A stretch of DNA of 55,971 nucleotides, from NCBI RefSeq assembly GCF_000003605.2, contig NW_003145787.1, forward strand, positions 88,376 through 144,346. Reading direction: 5' to 3'. The number at the start of each line of letters is the position of its first letter. Positions within the stretch are counted from its first letter, which is position 1. Made by a program: the position numbers and the translations under genes. Source of the stretch: Saccoglossus kowalevskii. Taxonomy: Eukaryota; Hemichordata; Enteropneusta; Harrimaniidae. Positions 51,140 through 55,971 of the stretch are shown in pieces. The notes beneath the pieces were generated by a model that had not been told where the DNA came from, did no database searches, and worked only from the letters and a program-made list of their open reading frames with translations.

Positions 51140-54100
51140 ATAAAGTGGATATCTCAGCAGTAACCCATCACTATTAGATTTATTATTGTGATACTTTTCA
51201 TTTCTGTAGAGCCGTTATCAAAGAACAAATGAAAATTACTACACGGGTATTGCGATTAAGATATATATAGATTAAGAATATGAAATGAGATCTTAAATTT
51301 TAGTGGATTTATATCACACGCGCGTTTCTTTTTTTGCGACATCTGAAAGTACTCAAAATAATTAATAATAATTCAAGAAATTAGGCGCTTCTATATTAAC
51401 ACTTCTATATCTTAAGATAATGGCGTATGTTTTGATTCTAAGACATGCTGTCAAAAGTTCAATCTGCTAGCATGGACCAATTAGATTGCCGGAATTATGG
51501 AGATATAAACAAATATTAGACACTTTATTACACTGTAGAGTACTTTATTACACGTTATAATCAGTGAATGTAAATAGGTTCAACGCTCGATGTGATGCTT
51601 GTCACAGTCGGCTTAATACAATTCATGTTGAAAGCACTTGTATTCAAAACGGCAATTCTCACCACAAAAAGTTATTGCCGTGTTCCCCGCCTGCATCAGA
51701 AACGTTGTTTCCAATTGTGGTCACGTGAATGCAAAATGACGTCACTGACATTGACATTAGCTGTAAAGTATATTCTAGAATTTTGATATACCACGGTGTG
51801 TCATACACTGGCTTTTATGGATGTATTCCATATATGGACGCTCTATATGCATATCTCAAAACGATTTTATGCTATAATGGAAATACACCCCTAGAATGTG
51901 TATTATGATAGAAAATACGATTTCCATGAGGAATATTATTGCAGATTTCCCCTACGGCATGTAATGAGGATTATCTTTCCAGCCTGATTAACACCCATCA
52001 CTGATTATGACTGGCGACTCGGAGATTGACGACTGATCCTGTTATCCCTGCTTATTACAAAGTGACGTTATACGGTGACGTTTATCTCGATTGTGTGCAT
52101 CAGATAAATCAATTGGTGGAATATTGTCTGTTATTCTCCATATATCTAATTACTAATACAATGTAAATGCATATCTTGCGATTTAAGTTGAATTCAAGTA
52201 ACAAAACTATGGCAGATAGTTTAAAACAGACTCGGACTAGCAATCGACTGTCACACTTGTTTTCATTATCAACAAATTAATGTCAAATGGTTTGCACATG
52301 TCTGCACGTTCTAAACATTAACATGATACCATTCAAGGAGCGGAGTAAGCGAAATTCTTTGTGTGGAGTCAGGTCAAACCCTGGTGGCAGCCATGTTTGT
52401 TTTTATTATTTTACGACACGCTGTAACTTATGGCGTTACGGTGACAGATGTATAATGATAACATTTATTACTATCCCTGTGCAATGTTACATTGTACATG
52501 ACGTCATTATCTTTTATCGCATCTCTTAAAACGTATGCACATCCCAATTATTCAATCAACGACGAAGAGTTTATGAACAATTAATTAATTAAAATTGCCA
52601 CATTGATATAACATTTATATTTGAATGTCAAATTTGAAATAAAAAAATATATAACACTAAACTCACACTACTGCACTTGGCGAGATAGCTAATTAAACTT
52701 TCTAATATACTTTCTATCGTATAGCTGCTGTCGTGAAAGTATAACTGTTTTCATACGCATGCGTCACCGTCATCACTATTTACAACACTCAGTAGTCCGC
52801 TGATCAGTCTGCCCGTGTGGCGACAATCTATTATTGAGTCCATACTACAAGGTACGTCTCTTTTTTGATAAGAGTGTTTCATACCTATAATGAATACGCC
52901 TGAAATGTTTCTAAATTTGAACTCGGTAAGCATAACCGTAAGCCGACCAGTCATACGCATCATTTGACTCTCATATTGGAGAACACATTGCTTATTACTG
53001 TAACACGTTGCATGTAACAATCGCTTGAAACGACAGTGTAATATTGTTCACACACTTTCATCACTGTGTAGTAAGCTCGCAACATATTCGACCGGAAAAC
53101 AGACGCTTAAGACCAAGGCGCTTACCAATCATCTATCAATTTCACTAGTAAGTTAAATTTAATTGCTTGATACGTTTAGTTGTAATGATTGCATACGATA
53201 ACAATGTATATGCGTTGGGCAGTTCTCATTGGTTTATATTATATATCTGCAATCCATTCCGTGGCGCTGTTCATTTCAATTACAGTGTATCACTGATATT
53301 CAATTGTCTGTTAGGATGAAAAACCGAATAGTTGATGTTTGTCGACGTGATTCATAATTAAATAATAAATTTATAGCTTCTGCTGGTGACCATTTGTTAT
53401 AGAATAAATCGTTGTCCTAAATGTCACTCGTTGAAAACACAAAATGTGATACATGACATATGTACAATGAATTGAAAATAATTGGCATACGCTTTCTGTG
53501 CATTCTAATGTGAATACTCTAATTCAATTATTAAGGTGACGCCTAATGCGAATAAGCTCAATTACTGTAACATAATGAACACATGTGTGAGAGAACAATT
53601 AAATGTAATTTTATTATAATTGCGTTATAATTTCAATTTGTTTTGATCGATTGGATGAGCACTCAAACAAAGTTATTTTATGAAGCACAAATGGCACAGT
53701 GTGACTTGTATTCGTTAGTTCATGTCTGCCTGCCTTTGGCTTAGTTTTTGTAGTTATTGTTGGACTAACCTAAAAATTATAATTTTGATGCTACATGTCA
53801 GTCACCATACATGAAGGGGTTGTGTTGTAAATTATCACTGGCGTCATATATTTCATTGATTAAGAAACAGTAAACTAACAGATACTGTACGACCGCAGAC
53901 CGCAATACCTGCTTCTGACAATAACAGACATACTATGAATGAAAACCAAAGCACAATTCGTATCAATGGTCCAAACTTACATTACTGACATATCTATCGG
54001 AGTTGACATCCTGTCAATGTATTGATTACCGGAATATATGATTTGAGTTCCAGTATTACAAGTCTTGATTTTTAATAGTATTTAATTCTCGAAGCGTGCG

Positions 54101-55540
54101 ATTTTTGTTGGCAATGTTTTACTGGATTTGCCATAGCTTTCGATCTTCAGAATATACTATTCGGTTTCTTATAATATTCAATTTGATTCCTCACCATATA
54201 AGAGTCGATTTCTTTTAGTATACGATTCTATTTTTTTATGTTACAATATAAATTTGTAATAACAGTGGTATACCAGTGGTTAATAAAATTGCATTTCTGA
54301 TATCCATAAAAACAATGAATGAACTACAGGTATCCATTATTAATTTTTTAATGAATGATTTTGAGTAGTGATATCAAACATTATGCATTGTTGCCTGTAT
54401 GGCGGCAGTTATCGATGATGTACCATATGTTACATCTCCTGTTTTTGTTATTTATCACGTTCAATAGAAATCACGCCATGTTATTTTTGTATTATTTGAA
54501 TGTAAAATAATCACGCATTATAATTAAATATAAATAACACATTGTTCAAGTTGTGGTGACATAATTATAATCATTGGAATATAACTTTCCAGATGGAATG
54601 TTGCAAATATTTACATTAGGTACACAAACGTATTTAATAAAACAGACTGAAAGCTGTTACCTCGGACAGAATAACATAATATCATTCTTTGTGCTGCATG
54701 TGATTATTTTCTATGAATTACTGACATACTGGTTATATATAAAATGCACATCTGTGCAGTGCAAAGAAATTGAAAGGTCAAAAGGGTCCATCATATATCA
54801 TAATATAATTGTATAATGTGATATAATACAGAATTACGTATTGGTAATTCAGCATCAATATGTCATAAATAAAGTTGACTCAGCATCTTATATATTTTTG
54901 TAATAAATATTATTAGCATTTGAATAAAAAACTTGTTTTCCAATATTCAAATTGCATTTTTCTTCATTGCGCAATAAATAAATAAACAGTCAGGTGAATG
55001 ACATTTAAATCTGATTAGGTGAACATGGACTAAATGTGCGTAATCTCTTGTTTTGGAATACTAATTGAGAAACACAAATTAAACAATTGTATATTTTCAA
55101 CGAACTGAAATAAGCACTTTAAAATTGTGTGCACGAACAGTAAGCCGATTGCCTGTCTCGACGTAAAATTAGGGGTAATTACTGAAACACAATCTAATTA
55201 TAATTCAATATAGTTAAATAGCGGAAAGTGTTAAATATAATTATTTCAATTTTCATTTAAAAGCTGGAAAACTGGAAATGAACATTTCCAATTCGTGTCG
55301 AATTTAAGTCAAAATTTAAGTCTTGAAACTACATCGGACCGCCAGCAACTACTTGTAATATGCCTAGAATTATTATGTTTTATAACGTGAAATAAAAACA
55401 TAACACTGTACATACAATATTTTGCAGCGACTCGACAGTTAAGCTCCTGACGAGTGTCTCGCTAAAAGTTAAACGTAAACTGCTTATACAACTAACGTTA
55501 CACTAATACGCTGAATATTTTTGCTGTGTTTTAATGGGTT
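51140..55540. other. Noncoding stretch
   Basis: Only short chance frames are present. No RNA gene, repeat array or splice-bounded exon could be supported. Confidence 0.45.
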
Positions 55541-55565
55541 CGTGTTTAAAAAAAAAACACGATTG

Positions 55566-55625
55566 TTCAGTGGTTAGCGATGTCTCACATCAGTCAAAGC
55601 TATGTATTATAACCCTTCACCCACT
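55566..55625 (+). repeat. Possible tRNA-like remnant (A-box only)
   Basis: TTCAGTGGTTAGCGATG at 55566-55582 closely matches a pol III A-box of the kind seen in tRNA-derived SINEs. The B-box position holds only a degenerate TATAACCCTTC, so at most this is a decayed SINE head. Confidence 0.25.
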
Positions 55626-55971
55626 ACCTCAACCGTTCAAACTAAACCATATTATATCAAAATTATAAAATACGAAATATTGGGGTGGAAACAGATGCAT
55701 GACGTCTTATCAGATTGGAATGTAAATGATATATGTTCAGTGCACTATTACTGCCCTCGGTGTACGTGATAAAAAGATTATAGTATCCGTGTTGTAGTGA
55801 GTAGTGATTGTAATAATCTCTAATGAATTCTGTTGATTCGAGTCGGAAACTATAAACACATGATTTTATTCAACACAGAGTAAATTTTGATTTTGGTTTT
55901 GTTTTCTCTATCAAATGTATGTGGAACTGTTTTTGTCAAAATTTGTCGATTTTTTGTACATAACCTCACCT

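Overview
The window looks like gene-poor nuclear DNA from an animal, most likely a marine invertebrate. The sequence is A+T-rich (about two thirds by eye). It has long stretches without plausible coding sequence, microsatellites, an assembly gap of 194 N, and diverged repeats. It has no operons, ribosome-binding sites or closely packed genes. The only recognisable protein family is a class A (rhodopsin-type) G-protein-coupled receptor of a neuropeptide-receptor-like kind. I cannot name the species or phylum with confidence.

Layout. Positions 1-6,000 hold no recognisable gene, but about 780-1185 and 1840-2240 form a diverged large inverted duplication. Positions 6042-7100 carry a near-complete, apparently single-exon GPCR of about 352 codons. 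It is interrupted by one in-frame TAA at 6639-6641, just before transmembrane helix 5. About 3 kb downstream on the opposite strand (10083-10358) lies a truncated paralogue that keeps only the end of helix 6, helix 7 and the C-terminal tail. Together they suggest a small local receptor family undergoing duplication and decay.

Positions 10.4-20 kb are mainly unannotatable. They include a degenerate element candidate with imperfect inverted ends (11753-12019), a TTTA microsatellite (12714-12826) and the N gap (15194-15387). Positions 20.5-26.4 kb are the most repeat-rich part. This part holds a 930 bp element with inverted ends (20525-21454), a tRNA/SINE-like remnant (about 22050-22094), and a roughly 1 kb tandem duplication (about 23997-24895 and 25106-26230) with a third partial copy near 26316-26362. 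The second copy carries a roughly 0.5 kb insertion. Positions 26.7-56 kb are mostly noncoding. They include a degenerate internal repeat near 30.3-30.66 kb, the second copy of a dispersed repeat (17.0 and 40.4 kb), an AAT microsatellite (43190-43252) and one cysteine-rich open stretch (50897-51134) that might be an exon of a secreted protein.

No rRNA, CRISPR array, intact tRNA gene or convincing autonomous transposon was found. Apart from the receptor and its fragment, no genes can be shown to work together. I did not find a clear novel biological system. The items most worth checking are the nonsense-interrupted receptor, its broken paralogue, the inverted and tandem duplications, and the possible cysteine-rich exon.
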